The position numbers and the translations under genes are program-made. Below, piece by piece: positions 18,275 through 28,215 of a stretch of DNA of 64,000 bases. The number at the start of each line of letters is the position of its first letter. Positions within the stretch are counted from its first letter, which is position 1. The notes under the pieces are model-generated. The model was not told the DNA's origin. It was given only the letters and a program-made list of their open reading frames with translations, and did not search any database. The stretch spans positions 529,969-593,968 of the forward strand of contig NZ_JAATIT010000001.1 in NCBI RefSeq assembly GCF_011926545.1, in the 5' to 3' direction. Origin of the DNA: Sphingopyxis italica (lineage in GTDB: Bacteria > Pseudomonadota > Alphaproteobacteria > Sphingomonadales > Sphingomonadaceae).

Positions 18275-20323
18275 CTACTTTCCCCGCGCGACGCGCATCG
18301 CGGCTCCGCCGCCCGGCGCGAGCCAAAGCTTGTAGGTGTCACCCTTCTTCACCTTGATCGTGTCATAGGCGATGCGGTGCCGCGCGTCGGTCAGATAGGT
18401 GGCGCCTTCGCCATCCTTCCAGATCGTCGCGGTATAGGTCTTGCCGGGGTCGAGGAAATCGAAGCTCAGCGTCAGCGTGCGCGCGGTCGCGTCGTTGACC
18501 CCGCCGACATACCAGTCGGCGCTGTTCCGGTCCTTGCGCGCGAAAATCGCATAGTCGCCGACTTCGCCCGCGATCAGCCTGCTTTCGGACCAGTCGGCGG
18601 GGACCATCTTGATGAATTCGAGTTCGCGCGGATGCGCTTCCAAATTCTCGATAAAGTCCGCCGCCATCTGGATCGGCGAATAGAGGGCGAGATAGAGGCC
18701 GAGTTGCTTCGCGAGCGTCGAGGCGAGCGGCGCCCCGTTCGCGCCCTCCAGGCTGAGCACGCCGGGCGTATAATCCATCGGGCCCGACAGCATCCGCGTA
18801 TAGACGAGCGTCGGCACATGATCGGGGCCGTTGGCGAAGGCGCCCCAGGCATTATATTCCATGCCGCGCGCGCCTTCACGCGCGACCCAGTTGGGCCAGG
18901 TGCGGCGAAGCCCCGTGTCCTTCACCGGTTCGTGCGGGTTGACCGCGACATGATATTTGGCGGCGGTCTCGACCACCTTCAGATGATGCCGCACCTGCCG
19001 CTGGCCGTCGTGCCATTCCATCGCGGTCGCCCCCGGCGTGCCGCCCGGCGCGATGATCCCGCCCGCGTCGGCGACATAGCCGGTCTTGACCGTCCCGACG
19101 CCGAGCCGGCCATAGAGCTTCATCGCGTCGTCGAGCTGCGCTTCGTAGACCGCGATATTGCCGCCGGTTTCGTGATGGCCGATCAGCTGGACGCCCTTTT
19201 TCCGCCCATAGTCCGTCACCGCCTTCAGGTCGAAATCGGGGGTCGGCTGCGTGAAGCTGAATTCGTCGCCATGGCCGAACCAATTGCCGTTCCAGCCCTT
19301 GTTCCAGCCCTCGACGAGCACGCCGCCGAAGCCGTGCTTCGCCGCGAAATCGATATATTGCTTTGTCCGCTCGGTCGTCGCGCCGTGTTTGGGGCCTTCG
19401 GCCCAGCTCCAGTCGCCGCGGATCATGCCCCACCAGATGCCGATATATTTCATCGGCTTGAACCAGCTGACGTCGCCGAGCTTGTTCGGCTCGTTGAGGT
19501 TGAGTTCGAGATCGCTTTCGACCAGCCCCGCCGCATCGCCCGCGATGCGGATCGTCCGCCACGGCGTCGCGAACGGCAGGTCGCGGATGACGCGCGGCCC
19601 CTGCGACGACGGCGACAGGGTGGCGCGGAACTTCTGTCCCTCGATGCGTTTGAACCACATGCCCGCATAATCGACGAGCGCGGCTTCGTGGAACGCGAGG
19701 TGGGTGCCGTCGTCGAGGCGCATCGTGATCGGCGTGTGCGCGGTCGCGACCGCGTCGATCGGCGTTTGCTGATAGAGCTGCTCGTAGCGGTTCCATTCGC
19801 CGCCGGTGATCCACCAGGCGGTGCCCTTTGGCACGATGTCGAATTCGGTGATTTCGTCGGCGATCTTCGCGGTCTGGAGCCCCGCCTGCTCGGGGAGTTC
19901 ATAGCGGAAGCCGATGCCGTCGTCGAACAGGCGGAAGCGAACGTTCATCGCATGACCGCCCCAGCTTTCATTCTGGCGGAAGCGGACGAGCAATTCATTG
20001 TGGCGGTCGCGCACGAAGCGGCGTTCGCCCCAAGGCTGTTCCCAGCGCGTGTCGGCGCTGGCACGCTCGGCGCTCTCGATCGCGAAACCGCGCTGGAGCG
20101 CGATGCCGTCGGTCAGCAGGAAGCCGAGCTTCGACGGCGCGATCAGCAGCTTGCCCTTGCGCGTCAGCGACCAGGTCGGGCGCTGATCATTGTCGGTCGA
20201 CACGGTGAGCACGATGCTGCCGTCGGGCGATGCGGCGGTCTGCTGCGGCCGCGTTTCCTGCGCCGCAGCGGGAACGGTCGCGGCGGCGAGCAGCGGGAGA
20301 ACGGCGAACAGGCTACGCATCAT
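18275..20323 (-). CDS. Glycoside hydrolase family 97, SusB-like alpha-glucosidase
   Basis: 682-aa exported GH97 enzyme. Signal peptide MMRSLFAVLPLLAAATVPAA, N-terminal beta-sandwich to about residue 270, catalytic TIM barrel (YIGIWWGMIRGDWSW, LVEGWNKGWNGNW, IGHHETGGN, VNPHEPVKDTGLRRTWPNW) and a C-terminal beta domain. The NPHEP/KDTG segment and the HHETGG glutamate are characteristic of the inverting SusB-type alpha-glucosidases. It is the last gene of the maltodextrin operon and its start overlaps the upstream alpha-glucosidase by 11 bp. A periplasmic role in releasing glucose from malto-oligosaccharides is expected. The annotation as alpha-glucosidase rather than alpha-galactosidase rests on context as well as motif. 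Confidence 0.93.
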   Translation of the reverse strand: MMRSLFAVLPLLAAATVPAAAQETRPQQTAASPDGSIVLTVSTDNDQRPTWSLTRKGKLLIAPSKLGFLLTDGIALQRGFAIESAERASADTRWEQPWGERRFVRDRHNELLVRFRQNESWGGHAMNVRFRLFDDGIGFRYELPEQAGLQTAKIADEITEFDIVPKGTAWWITGGEWNRYEQLYQQTPIDAVATAHTPITMRLDDGTHLAFHEAALVDYAGMWFKRIEGQKFRATLSPSSQGPRVIRDLPFATPWRTIRIAGDAAGLVESDLELNLNEPNKLGDVSWFKPMKYIGIWWGMIRGDWSWAEGPKHGATTERTKQYIDFAAKHGFGGVLVEGWNKGWNGNWFGHGDEFSFTQPTPDFDLKAVTDYGRKKGVQLIGHHETGGNIAVYEAQLDDAMKLYGRLGVGTVKTGYVADAGGIIAPGGTPGATAMEWHDGQRQVRHHLKVVETAAKYHVAVNPHEPVKDTGLRRTWPNWVAREGARGMEYNAWGAFANGPDHVPTLVYTRMLSGPMDYTPGVLSLEGANGAPLASTLAKQLGLYLALYSPIQMAADFIENLEAHPRELEFIKMVPADWSESRLIAGEVGDYAIFARKDRNSADWYVGGVNDATARTLTLSFDFLDPGKTYTATIWKDGEGATYLTDARHRIAYDTIKVKKGDTYKLWLAPGGGAAMRVARGK

Positions 20324-21956
20324 TTTTTCCTTCGAGTTTCAGCCAGAGGGCGCCGCACGGCGGCAAGTGCGCCGGATCGGCGCCGTTCAATGCGACGATC
20401 GGTTCGGCGCCGGCGCCATGGGACGCGATGTCGATCGCCGCGCCGCCGAGATTGAAGAGGCAGCGGACATGCTCGCCGCCCGCGACGCGATCGAAACCGA
20501 GGAGGTCGCCCTCGGCGATCCAGTGCGCGTTGGCGCCGAGCCGCAGCGCCGGGTGCGCCGCGCGCAGCGCGACGAGATGGCGGGTGAGGTTGAGCAGCGA
20601 AGCGGGGTCGTCGTGCTGCCGGTCGACCGCGAGATCGCCATGCGCGGCGCCGACCGGCAGCCACGGATCGACGCTCGAAAACCCCGCGTGATTTTCGCCC
20701 GCCGCCCAGGGCAGCGGCGTCCGCGCACCGTCGCGCGACAGCGTCAGCGGCCAGTTCTTGAGCGCCTCGGGATCCTTGACGAGTTCGAACGGAATCTCGA
20801 CCTGGTCGAGCCCGAGTTCCTCGCCATTATAGATGATGATATTGCCGCGCAGCGCGCAGAGCAGCGCCATCTTCATGCGCGCATAAGCCGCCGGATCGAC
20901 GCCCTCGGGCGTCCAGCGCGATAAAGCGCGCGGCGCGTCGTGATTTTCAAACGCCCAGCTCGGCCAGCCCATGCCCGGCGCGTCAGGCCATTGTTCGGCC
21001 GCCTCGCGCACCAGCTGCGGCGTCAGGCGGTCCGCATAGAGGAAATCGAAGCCATAGGCGCTGCTCAGCCGGCGGTCGCCCGCGGTGAACAGCTTCATCT
21101 CGCGCACCGCGTCGTCGCCGCCGACTTCGGCGACGGTGAAGCGGCCGGGATATTGATCGGTCAGCGCGCGGATGCGTTCGAGGAACAGCGGGATGTCGGG
21201 GTGCGACTGGTTGTAGATTTTCTGCTGGAAATCGAACGGCCGGGTACGCGGCTTGTTCGACGGCAGCGCCGGCGGATTGTCGCGAAGTTCGGGATCGTGC
21301 ATCGAAAAATTGATCGCATCGATGCGGAAACCATCGACGCCCCTGTCGAGCCAGAAGCGCACCGCGCCGAGCAGCGCGTCCTGCACCTCCGGGTTGTGGA
21401 CGTTGAGCTGCGGCTGCGACCCCAGGAAATTGTGCAGATAATATTGGCCGCGCCGCGCGTCCCACGTCCAGGCGGGACCGCCGAACACCGACTGCCAGTT
21501 GGTCGGCGGCGAGCCGTCGGGCTTGGCATCGGCCCAGACGTACCAGTCGGCCTGATCATTATATTTGTTCGCGCGGCTCGCCGCGAACCAGGCGTGACGG
21601 TCGGAGGTGTGCGCGAAGACGAGGTCGGTCGTGACTTTCAGCCCCAGCGCATGCGCGCGCGCCACCAGCGCGTCGAAATCGTCGAGCGTGCCGAAGATCG
21701 GATCGACGTCGCAATAGTCGGCAATGTCATAGCCGAAATCGTCCATCGGCGAGGGGTAGAAGGGCGACAGCCAGATCGCGTCGACGCCCAGGGAGGCGAT
21801 ATAATCGAGCCGTGCGGTGATGCCGGCAAGATCGCCGATGCCGTCGCCGTTCGAATCGGCGAAGCTGCGCGGATAGACCTGATAGATCGCCGCGCCCTTC
21901 CACCAGACATGCGGCGATTGGCGGACGGACGACGGCAGGGGAGAGAGTTCGTTCAT
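20313..21956 (-). CDS. Cytoplasmic alpha-glucosidase, GH13
   Basis: 547-aa GH13 enzyme of the oligo-1,6-/alpha-glucosidase type. No signal peptide: it begins WWKGAAIYQVYPRSFADSNGDG, the standard start of the family. Catalytic residues are visible as the nucleophile in DGFRIDAINF, acid/base in VAEVGGDD and transition-state Asp in ENHDAPR. It would hydrolyse maltose and maltodextrins delivered by the MFS transporter at 29772. Its ATG overlaps the amylase stop (ATGA), implying translational coupling in the operon. Confidence 0.94.
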   Translation of the reverse strand: MNELSPLPSSVRQSPHVWWKGAAIYQVYPRSFADSNGDGIGDLAGITARLDYIASLGVDAIWLSPFYPSPMDDFGYDIADYCDVDPIFGTLDDFDALVARAHALGLKVTTDLVFAHTSDRHAWFAASRANKYNDQADWYVWADAKPDGSPPTNWQSVFGGPAWTWDARRGQYYLHNFLGSQPQLNVHNPEVQDALLGAVRFWLDRGVDGFRIDAINFSMHDPELRDNPPALPSNKPRTRPFDFQQKIYNQSHPDIPLFLERIRALTDQYPGRFTVAEVGGDDAVREMKLFTAGDRRLSSAYGFDFLYADRLTPQLVREAAEQWPDAPGMGWPSWAFENHDAPRALSRWTPEGVDPAAYARMKMALLCALRGNIIIYNGEELGLDQVEIPFELVKDPEALKNWPLTLSRDGARTPLPWAAGENHAGFSSVDPWLPVGAAHGDLAVDRQHDDPASLLNLTRHLVALRAAHPALRLGANAHWIAEGDLLGFDRVAGGEHVRCLFNLGGAAIDIASHGAGAEPIVALNGADPAHLPPCGALWLKLEGKNDA

Positions 21957-23737
21957 TGGGCTTTGCAGATCATATATCCGAGCGGCGGCAGTTTGATGGC
22001 GAGCTGTCCCGGCGCGGCGGACCTCGCCGGGCAGTCGCCGTAAAGCGCCGTGTAGTTATTCTTCAGGGGATCGACGGCGACATTGGCGCTGAGCGGCGCG
22101 TTCGACGTGTTGAACGCGAGCAGGATTTCCTGCCCCGACGCCGCGTCGATGCGCGACACGGCGAACAGCCCCGGCTTTTCGGCATAGGTGCGGATGCGTT
22201 GCTCTCCGCGCCGAAGCGCGACATGATCCTGCCGCAGCTTCGCGAGCCGCGCGAAGGCGCGGTAGAGCGGATGGTCGGGGTCGAAATTGCTCCGGGCCGT
22301 CGTCGCATCGGTGCCGATCAGCTCATTGTCGTTATAGACCGCGACCTTTGAGGGGAACATGTCCTCGCGCGCATCCTGGTCGCCGCCGTCGCCGGTGAAG
22401 CCCTGCTCGTCGCCCGAATAGAGCACCGGCACGCCGCGCAGCGTGAGCAGCATCGCGTGCGCAAGCTCGGTGCGGCGCAGGATTTCCTGATCGCTCGCCG
22501 CGGGAAAGGCCTTGCGCGCGAAGTGGGCGAAGCGGCCGAAATCATGGTTGCCGGTGAAAGTCGGAAGCCGGAGCGCCGTCCGGTCGTCGCCATAGAGCGG
22601 ATCGGCCGAGAACAGCTTTTCCAGCCAGTCGGGCGCTTTGGTCCCGCCGGCGACGTCGCGAACCGCGGCGAAGAAGGGGAAATCGAGGCTCGACGGCAGC
22701 CCCGCGACCCGCGTGCCCTGCGCGGTGATAGTCGGGTCCATATCGCCGGTCGCATATTCGCCGAAGATGTGGAAGTTCGGGATGCCATTCTTCGCCGCGC
22801 GATCGAGCATCGCGGGGGCGAAGGCGCGCCAGAATTCTGGGTTCACATGCTTGGCGGTGTCGATACGGAAGCCGTCAACCTTATAGCGGTCGATCCAGTC
22901 GCCATAAATGTCGACGAAGCCCTGAACGACGCGGGGATTTTCGGTCATCAGATCGTCGAGCCCGACGAAATCGCCCATCGTCGAGCTTTCGCCGGTGAAG
23001 GTCGAATTGCCGCGGTTGTGATAATAGATCGGCTCGTTGAGCCACGCCGGGACCTTGATGTCCTTCTCGTGCGGCGCGACCTTGACCATATAGGCGAAAT
23101 TCGGGTCGGTCAGGCGGGCGAAATTCTCCGTGGTCTGAACATCGTCGCCGGCGAAGCCGTCGTTGACCGACGCCCCGTCGGCGGCGCGGCGCGCATAGGG
23201 ATAATCGGCGCGGCTGCGATAGGGGCAGTCATAGCCCTTGCATTCGGCCATCTCGATCACGTCGGCGGTATGGTTGATGAGAATGTCCATATAGACCTTC
23301 ATGCCCTTCGCGTGCGCGGCATCGACCAGCGCCTTGAAATCCGCGTTGGTGCCGAGGTGCGGATCGACCCGGGTGAAATCGGTCACCCAATAGCCGTGAT
23401 AACCCGCGCTCTCCTGTCCCTTCGGGCCCTGCACCACCTTGTTCTTGAACACCGGCGACAGCCAGACCGCGGTCGCGCCGAGCGACTGGATATAGTCGAG
23501 CCGCCGGATCACGCCTTTCAGGTCGCCGCCGTGGAAAAAGCCCTTCGATGCGGGGTCATAACCCGTCGCGAGCCGATCGCCCTCCAGCCCGCCCTTGTCG
23601 TTGCCGGCATCGCCATTCTCGAACCGGTCGGGCAGCAGGAAATAGACGATCTCGTCCTCGGGCGGGCGCTGCCGGTAATCGGCGGCGGGCGCGGCGCCCG
23701 CCATGCTCAGCGCGATCAAGGATGCGAACAGGCTCAT
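21953..23737 (-). CDS. Exported alpha-amylase family protein, GH13
   Basis: 594-aa GH13 enzyme with signal peptide (MSLFASLIALSMAGAAPAA). The start at 23737 has GGCAGGAG upstream; the in-frame Met at 23758 has none. Catalytic motifs: region I DILINHTAD, nucleophile DGFRIDTAKHV, acid/base HIFGEYATG, and TFTGNHDFGR. It hydrolyses alpha-1,4-glucan or maltodextrin in the periplasm or outside the outer membrane, feeding GH97 and the TBDR. ATGA overlaps on both sides (stop of the halogenase-like gene and start of the alpha-glucosidase) show tight coupling. Confidence 0.93.
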   Translation of the reverse strand: MSLFASLIALSMAGAAPAADYRQRPPEDEIVYFLLPDRFENGDAGNDKGGLEGDRLATGYDPASKGFFHGGDLKGVIRRLDYIQSLGATAVWLSPVFKNKVVQGPKGQESAGYHGYWVTDFTRVDPHLGTNADFKALVDAAHAKGMKVYMDILINHTADVIEMAECKGYDCPYRSRADYPYARRAADGASVNDGFAGDDVQTTENFARLTDPNFAYMVKVAPHEKDIKVPAWLNEPIYYHNRGNSTFTGESSTMGDFVGLDDLMTENPRVVQGFVDIYGDWIDRYKVDGFRIDTAKHVNPEFWRAFAPAMLDRAAKNGIPNFHIFGEYATGDMDPTITAQGTRVAGLPSSLDFPFFAAVRDVAGGTKAPDWLEKLFSADPLYGDDRTALRLPTFTGNHDFGRFAHFARKAFPAASDQEILRRTELAHAMLLTLRGVPVLYSGDEQGFTGDGGDQDAREDMFPSKVAVYNDNELIGTDATTARSNFDPDHPLYRAFARLAKLRQDHVALRRGEQRIRTYAEKPGLFAVSRIDAASGQEILLAFNTSNAPLSANVAVDPLKNNYTALYGDCPARSAAPGQLAIKLPPLGYMICKAQ

Positions 23738-25251
23738 GCGGGCACTCCTGCCGCGCAATGCTGCGCGATGAAATCTTCGTGGGTAGGCAAATGCGACGCG
23801 GTGCGCGCGACGATCGTTTCGATGTCGGCGAAAAAGCCCGCGAGTTCATCGCGCGTGAGCTGGTCGGCCATCGGATGATGGGTCTTGGGCTCGATATTCT
23901 GCCCGGTCAGCACCTGGAACCAGCCGATTTCGACGAACAGTTCGTCGGCTTCGCGCACGATCTGGCCCTGACTGCGGAACAGCTCGATCTTGTGCGCGAG
24001 CGTTTCGGGGATGCCCATCTCGCGGCAGCGGATCCAGAAGGGCGAGTCGGTGCGCTGGTTGGCGTGATAATGGAGGATGATGAAGTCGCGGATGCGTTCA
24101 TAATCGAAGCGAACGCGGCGGTTATAGGCGTCGATATTGGCGGCATCGAAATCGCGGTTCGGAAAATGCGCGAGCAGCTTGGCGATGCCGTTCTGGATCA
24201 GGTGGATGCTCGTCGATTCGAGCGGTTCGAGGAAGCCCGAGGCGAGGCCGAGCGCGACGACATTGGCGTTCCACGCGCGCCGCCGCATCCCGGTACGGAA
24301 GCGCAGCGTCCGCGGTTCGGCGAGCGGGCGCCCTTCGACGTTCGCGAGCAGGGTCGCCGTCGCTTCATCCTCGCCGATGAAGTCGCTGCAAAAGACATGG
24401 CCGTTGCCCGTCCGGTGCTGGAGCGGGATGCGCCATTGCCAGCCGCTCTGGTGCGCGATCGCCTGCGTATAAGGGCGCGCCGGGCCGGCATTTTCGCTCG
24501 GCACCGCGATCGCGCGGTCGCACGGGAGCCAGTGCGTCCAGTCTTCAAAGCCCGTTTCGAGCGCCTCCCCGATCAGCAGCGCGCGAAAGCCCGAGCAGTC
24601 GATGAAGAGTTCGCCTTCGATCGCCGTGCCATTTTCGAGGACGACGGCTTCGACATGGCCGCTCGCGCCATTGCGCCGCACGCTTTCGATCTTGCCCTCG
24701 ATCCGCACGACGCCTGCATGTTCGGCGATTTTGCGCAGATAGGCGGCATAGAGCGCGGCATCGAAATGAAAGGCATGGGCGATGCCGTCGAGGCCCGTGT
24801 TCGCGATTTGCGGCAGCCGCGCGAAGCGGTTCGCGCGCGCGGCACTTTCGTTCAGCGAATAGTCGCCGAGCCGCCCCGCGATGCCCTCGGCCCGGCCGCG
24901 TAGCCAATATTGCGGGAACTGGAGCATGCCGAGGCTGCGCCCGACCTGCCCGAAAGCGTGCATATAGGTATCGCCGAGCCGGCCCCAGTCGCGAAACTCG
25001 ATGCCGAGCTTGAACGTCCCGCGCGTTTCGCGGACGAATTCATCCTCGTCGATGCCGATCAGCGCATTGAACAGGCGGATCGCCGGGATGGTCGCTTCGC
25101 CAACGCCGATGGTGCCGATTTCGTCGCTTTCGACCAGCCGGATCGACAGATTGTCCATCGTGCGCGACAGCGCCGCGGCGGCCATCCAGCCCGCGGTGCC
25201 GCCACCGACGATCACCACCTTCGTGATGCGGTTCTCACCCACGCTGCCCAT
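23734..25251 (-). CDS. Flavin-dependent tryptophan-halogenase family protein
   Basis: 505-aa FAD-dependent halogenase-like protein. The FAD-binding VIVGGGTAGW is at about residues 13-22. The catalytic lysine of the PrnA family is conserved in GTFKLGIEF (K81), WQWRIP provides the WxWxIP motif, and the Glu of LEPLESTSIHLIQ is in place, so the active site looks intact. The start at 25251 (AGAGGA upstream) is preferred over 25374, which would overlap the TBDR. Members of this family occur in TBDR/sugar loci of Xanthomonas and Caulobacter, and some halogenate indoles in vitro. Its purpose in a maltodextrin operon is unknown, and no flavin reductase gene is nearby. Confidence 0.9.
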   Translation of the reverse strand: MGSVGENRITKVVIVGGGTAGWMAAAALSRTMDNLSIRLVESDEIGTIGVGEATIPAIRLFNALIGIDEDEFVRETRGTFKLGIEFRDWGRLGDTYMHAFGQVGRSLGMLQFPQYWLRGRAEGIAGRLGDYSLNESAARANRFARLPQIANTGLDGIAHAFHFDAALYAAYLRKIAEHAGVVRIEGKIESVRRNGASGHVEAVVLENGTAIEGELFIDCSGFRALLIGEALETGFEDWTHWLPCDRAIAVPSENAGPARPYTQAIAHQSGWQWRIPLQHRTGNGHVFCSDFIGEDEATATLLANVEGRPLAEPRTLRFRTGMRRRAWNANVVALGLASGFLEPLESTSIHLIQNGIAKLLAHFPNRDFDAANIDAYNRRVRFDYERIRDFIILHYHANQRTDSPFWIRCREMGIPETLAHKIELFRSQGQIVREADELFVEIGWFQVLTGQNIEPKTHHPMADQLTRDELAGFFADIETIVARTASHLPTHEDFIAQHCAAGVPA

Positions 25252-25300
25252 TCCTCTCGTCCGGAAGCGGACGGGCTTTTCGGCCCGCCCGCGCATTCCG

Positions 25301-28060
25301 TCAGAACTTGTAGGTGACACCGGCCATGAAGTTGCGACCATAATTCTGATAGTCGCGGATCTGGCGCGGATCATTGTTGTAATAGGTCACGAACGGCTCG
25401 TTGGTGAGGTTCGACGCCTGGAGCAGGATGCCGAGCCCTTCGAGCGCGCCGCTCTGGAAGGTATAGCCAACCTGCGCATCGACGACCATCTCGCTCTTCG
25501 CCGTCACCAGGTCGCGCTTCAGGCTGAGACCCGACACTTCGGCGAGGAACTTCGAGCGATAGCGGCCCGATATGCGTGCCTGGAAACCGGCCTTTTCGAA
25601 ATAGGCGGTGCCGTTCACGACCCAGCGCGACAGGCCGGGCATGGCGATCGGGTCGGCGCTGCCTTCGCGGACGCGGCTCTTCGTAAAGGAGCCGCTGGCC
25701 AGCACGCCGAATCCGTCGAGCGCCTGGGTGAAGGTCGCGAAGGGCAGCGAGAGCGCGGCTTCGGCGCCATAGACGCGCCCGCCATTCCCGTTGCGCCACT
25801 GGTTGGCCAAACCCTGATAGGTCGCGACCGTTCCGCCGTCCGGAATTTCAAAGCCCGTGAAGTCGAACGCGTCGCTTTGGCGGTAGATGTAATTTTCGAG
25901 ATATTTGTAGAAACCGCCCAGCGACACATAGGCGCCCTGACCGAAATATTTCTCGAGCGAGACGTCGACCGTGTCGGCCATCAGCGGCCGCAGCTTCGCA
26001 TTGCCGAGGTCGAGCGACCAGGGCGACGCTTCGATGTCGGTGTTGTTACGCCTCGACGCGTCGAAATTGACGCCGCCGCCGGGCTTCAGCTGATCCATGC
26101 GCGCCCGCGCCAGCATCCGCGCGGCGCCGAAGCGCAGGAAGGTGTTGTCGGCGAATTCGACCGTCAGGTTCATGCTGGGCAGGAAGTCGGTATAGGTCGC
26201 GCCGTCGGTCACCGGCGTCGATTGCACCTGCCCACCGACGACCTGCGCAAAAAAGCTCGACGCCGACTGGTCGGTGTGGACGATCTGGATACCGACATTG
26301 CCGCGGATGGGGGTGCTGCCCGTGTCGGCGTCGAAATTGGCCTGGACGAAGCCCGTCAGCACCTTTTCGCGAACATTATAGTCGTTGAAGATGCGGCCCG
26401 GCGTCCAGCCCGCTTCGTCGGTGAGCACATAGTTTCCGTCGTTGTAATAGCGCCAGCTGTCGAACGCGACCATGCCGGGAATGCCGATGAAGTCGAGCGA
26501 CACGGGGTCGTAGAGATAGTCGGCGGGCACCGCGGTATTCGCCGGATAATCATTGCTGGTCAGCACGAAACCGCGATCGTCGAGGCTCTTTTCGCGATCC
26601 GAATAATTGGCGCCGACGCGAATGCTGCTGAGCACGCCGTCCAGTTCCTGCGTCGCCTGCAGGCGCAGCGATTTGAGCTCGTCCTTGATCTTCGGCGTGT
26701 TGACGAAGCCGTCCTGGCAATTGGGAACCGCACCGCCGCAGCTGTTCCAGCCCTGCGGATCGGTGATCAGGAACAGGTTCGGATCGGCATAGTCGAGCGA
26801 CGGGTCGAGGATGATGCCGCCCTTTGGCCGCAACTGGAACCCGAGCGCGGTTTCGCGCGCGCCGACGCCCGCGCCGCGGCCCGTGCCGAGATAGATTTCC
26901 AGATTTTCCTCGGTCTTCTTGAGCCGCGAATAGCCGAGGTCGAGTTCGAGCGTCAGCCGGTCGTTGGGCTTGAACTGGCTGTTCCAGCCGCCGGCGATGA
27001 TCGTCGAGGTGCGGTGGACGACGTCGTTGCGCATCACGGCTTCGGTGCCCGACCAGGTGCCCGAGGTCACCAGCCCGTCCTCGATCGTGAAATCGGTCAG
27101 CGTGGAATTGCCCCACGCCAGCGGCAGTTCGATGCCGCGCAGCCGCTGGTCGTCCTTGAATCGCGACCAATAGGCGTCGATCGTCGTGTGGAACTTGTCG
27201 CTCGGTTCCCATTCGACCACCGCCATCACGCCGTCGCGCTTCAGCTCGTTCGATTTCACATAGGGCTTGGCGCCGCCGATCAGGAAGGCGGTGTTCGTCC
27301 CGTCGGTCAGCTCGGGATAGCCCCAGGCGTTGAACCGCTCCTCGGCGGTCGGCGACTGCATGCGCGCATAGCCGATCGCCCAGCCGAGCGTGCCGTCGGC
27401 ATTCTGGTCGATATAGGAGATGTTGGCACGATAGCCCTTGTTCGAAATATCGGGATTGAGCTCGCCGAGATCGTTGATCTCGAACCGCGCGCCGGCCGCG
27501 ATCGCGCGCCGGCCATAAGCGAGCGGACGCACCGTCCGCATGTCGATCGTGCCGCCGAGCGCCTGCCCGATCAGCGACGCGTCGGGGGTCTTGTAGACGA
27601 CCGCGCCGTTGAGCAGCTCCGACGGATATTGGTCGAGCTCGACACCGCGATTGTTGCCCGCCGAAACCTGTTCGCGCCCGTTGAGCAAGGTCGTGGTGAA
27701 ATCGGGCGCGAGGCCGCGGATCGACACGACATTGGCGCGGCCATCGAGGCGCTGGGTGGCGAGGCCCGGCAGGCGCGACAGCGATTCGGCGATCGACAGG
27801 TCGGGCAGCTTGCCGATGTCCTCGGCCGAGATCACTTCGACGATCGAGGTGTTGTTTTTCTTCGCCTGCACCGAATTGTTGATCGCGCCGCGGATGCCGG
27901 TGACGACGATGGCGTCTTCGGCCGGCGCTGCATCGACGGGTGCGGTGCTCGCGTCCTGCGCCATCGCGGCGCCGGGCAGGAAGGCGGTCAAGGTGAGGCC
28001 AAGCGCGATGGCGCTGGCACCCCGGCTAAGATTGGGGCGAAGATTGGTCGGCATGGTCAT
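25301..28060 (-). CDS. TonB-dependent receptor for maltodextrins
   Basis: 919-aa receptor heading the maltodextrin operon. Signal peptide ends near AMAQD, the TonB-box-like DAIVVTGIRG follows, plug motif AEDIGKLPDLSIAESLSRLPG, and the C-terminus is YGRNFMAGVTYKF. Start at 28060 (AGGGGAG 9 bases upstream) preferred over the longer 28102 frame. The plug motif is that of the sugar-importing Xanthomonas/Caulobacter TBDR group. The divergent LacI gene and the downstream amylase, glucosidase and GH97 genes make malto-oligosaccharide the best ligand guess, functionally like the MalA receptor of Caulobacter. Confidence 0.94.
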   Translation of the reverse strand: MTMPTNLRPNLSRGASAIALGLTLTAFLPGAAMAQDASTAPVDAAPAEDAIVVTGIRGAINNSVQAKKNNTSIVEVISAEDIGKLPDLSIAESLSRLPGLATQRLDGRANVVSIRGLAPDFTTTLLNGREQVSAGNNRGVELDQYPSELLNGAVVYKTPDASLIGQALGGTIDMRTVRPLAYGRRAIAAGARFEINDLGELNPDISNKGYRANISYIDQNADGTLGWAIGYARMQSPTAEERFNAWGYPELTDGTNTAFLIGGAKPYVKSNELKRDGVMAVVEWEPSDKFHTTIDAYWSRFKDDQRLRGIELPLAWGNSTLTDFTIEDGLVTSGTWSGTEAVMRNDVVHRTSTIIAGGWNSQFKPNDRLTLELDLGYSRLKKTEENLEIYLGTGRGAGVGARETALGFQLRPKGGIILDPSLDYADPNLFLITDPQGWNSCGGAVPNCQDGFVNTPKIKDELKSLRLQATQELDGVLSSIRVGANYSDREKSLDDRGFVLTSNDYPANTAVPADYLYDPVSLDFIGIPGMVAFDSWRYYNDGNYVLTDEAGWTPGRIFNDYNVREKVLTGFVQANFDADTGSTPIRGNVGIQIVHTDQSASSFFAQVVGGQVQSTPVTDGATYTDFLPSMNLTVEFADNTFLRFGAARMLARARMDQLKPGGGVNFDASRRNNTDIEASPWSLDLGNAKLRPLMADTVDVSLEKYFGQGAYVSLGGFYKYLENYIYRQSDAFDFTGFEIPDGGTVATYQGLANQWRNGNGGRVYGAEAALSLPFATFTQALDGFGVLASGSFTKSRVREGSADPIAMPGLSRWVVNGTAYFEKAGFQARISGRYRSKFLAEVSGLSLKRDLVTAKSEMVVDAQVGYTFQSGALEGLGILLQASNLTNEPFVTYYNNDPRQIRDYQNYGRNFMAGVTYKF

Positions 28061-28203
28061 TTGTGGCTCCCCTGGCACGGACGGGCGGTCTTGCCCGCGC
28101 ATCGGACCGGGGACGCGAAGCGTCCGTCAGGCTCCTCTCCGATGCGTGGGCTTTCCCATCTTGAGCCTCGCAATTGAAACCAATCGCGGCGGGCCGCCAT
28201 AGG

Positions 28204-28215
28204 GTATACGTATAC
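28204..28215. promoter_or_regulatory. Candidate LacI-family operator (site 1)
   Basis: Perfect palindrome GTATACGTATAC in the 318-bp gap between the divergent TBDR operon and the LacI gene. A near copy (GTATTCGTATAC, 11 of 12) occurs in front of the MFS transporter gene at 29671. I see nothing else recognisable in the rest of this gap (28061-28378). Confidence 0.65.

Noticed and set aside
18377-20455. 692-codon plus-strand frame opposite the GH97 gene
   Set aside because: Arg-rich shadow frame without start signal; the GH97 motifs are continuous on the other strand.
23734-25251. Halogenase gene as sign of a natural-product biosynthetic cluster
   Set aside because: No NRPS, PKS, prenyltransferase, tailoring or resistance genes are nearby; the gene is embedded in a sugar-use operon.
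25001-28177. 1058-codon plus-strand open frame opposite the maltodextrin TBDR
   Set aside because: Same artefact as above; no motif, and the minus strand carries all receptor signatures in an operon context.
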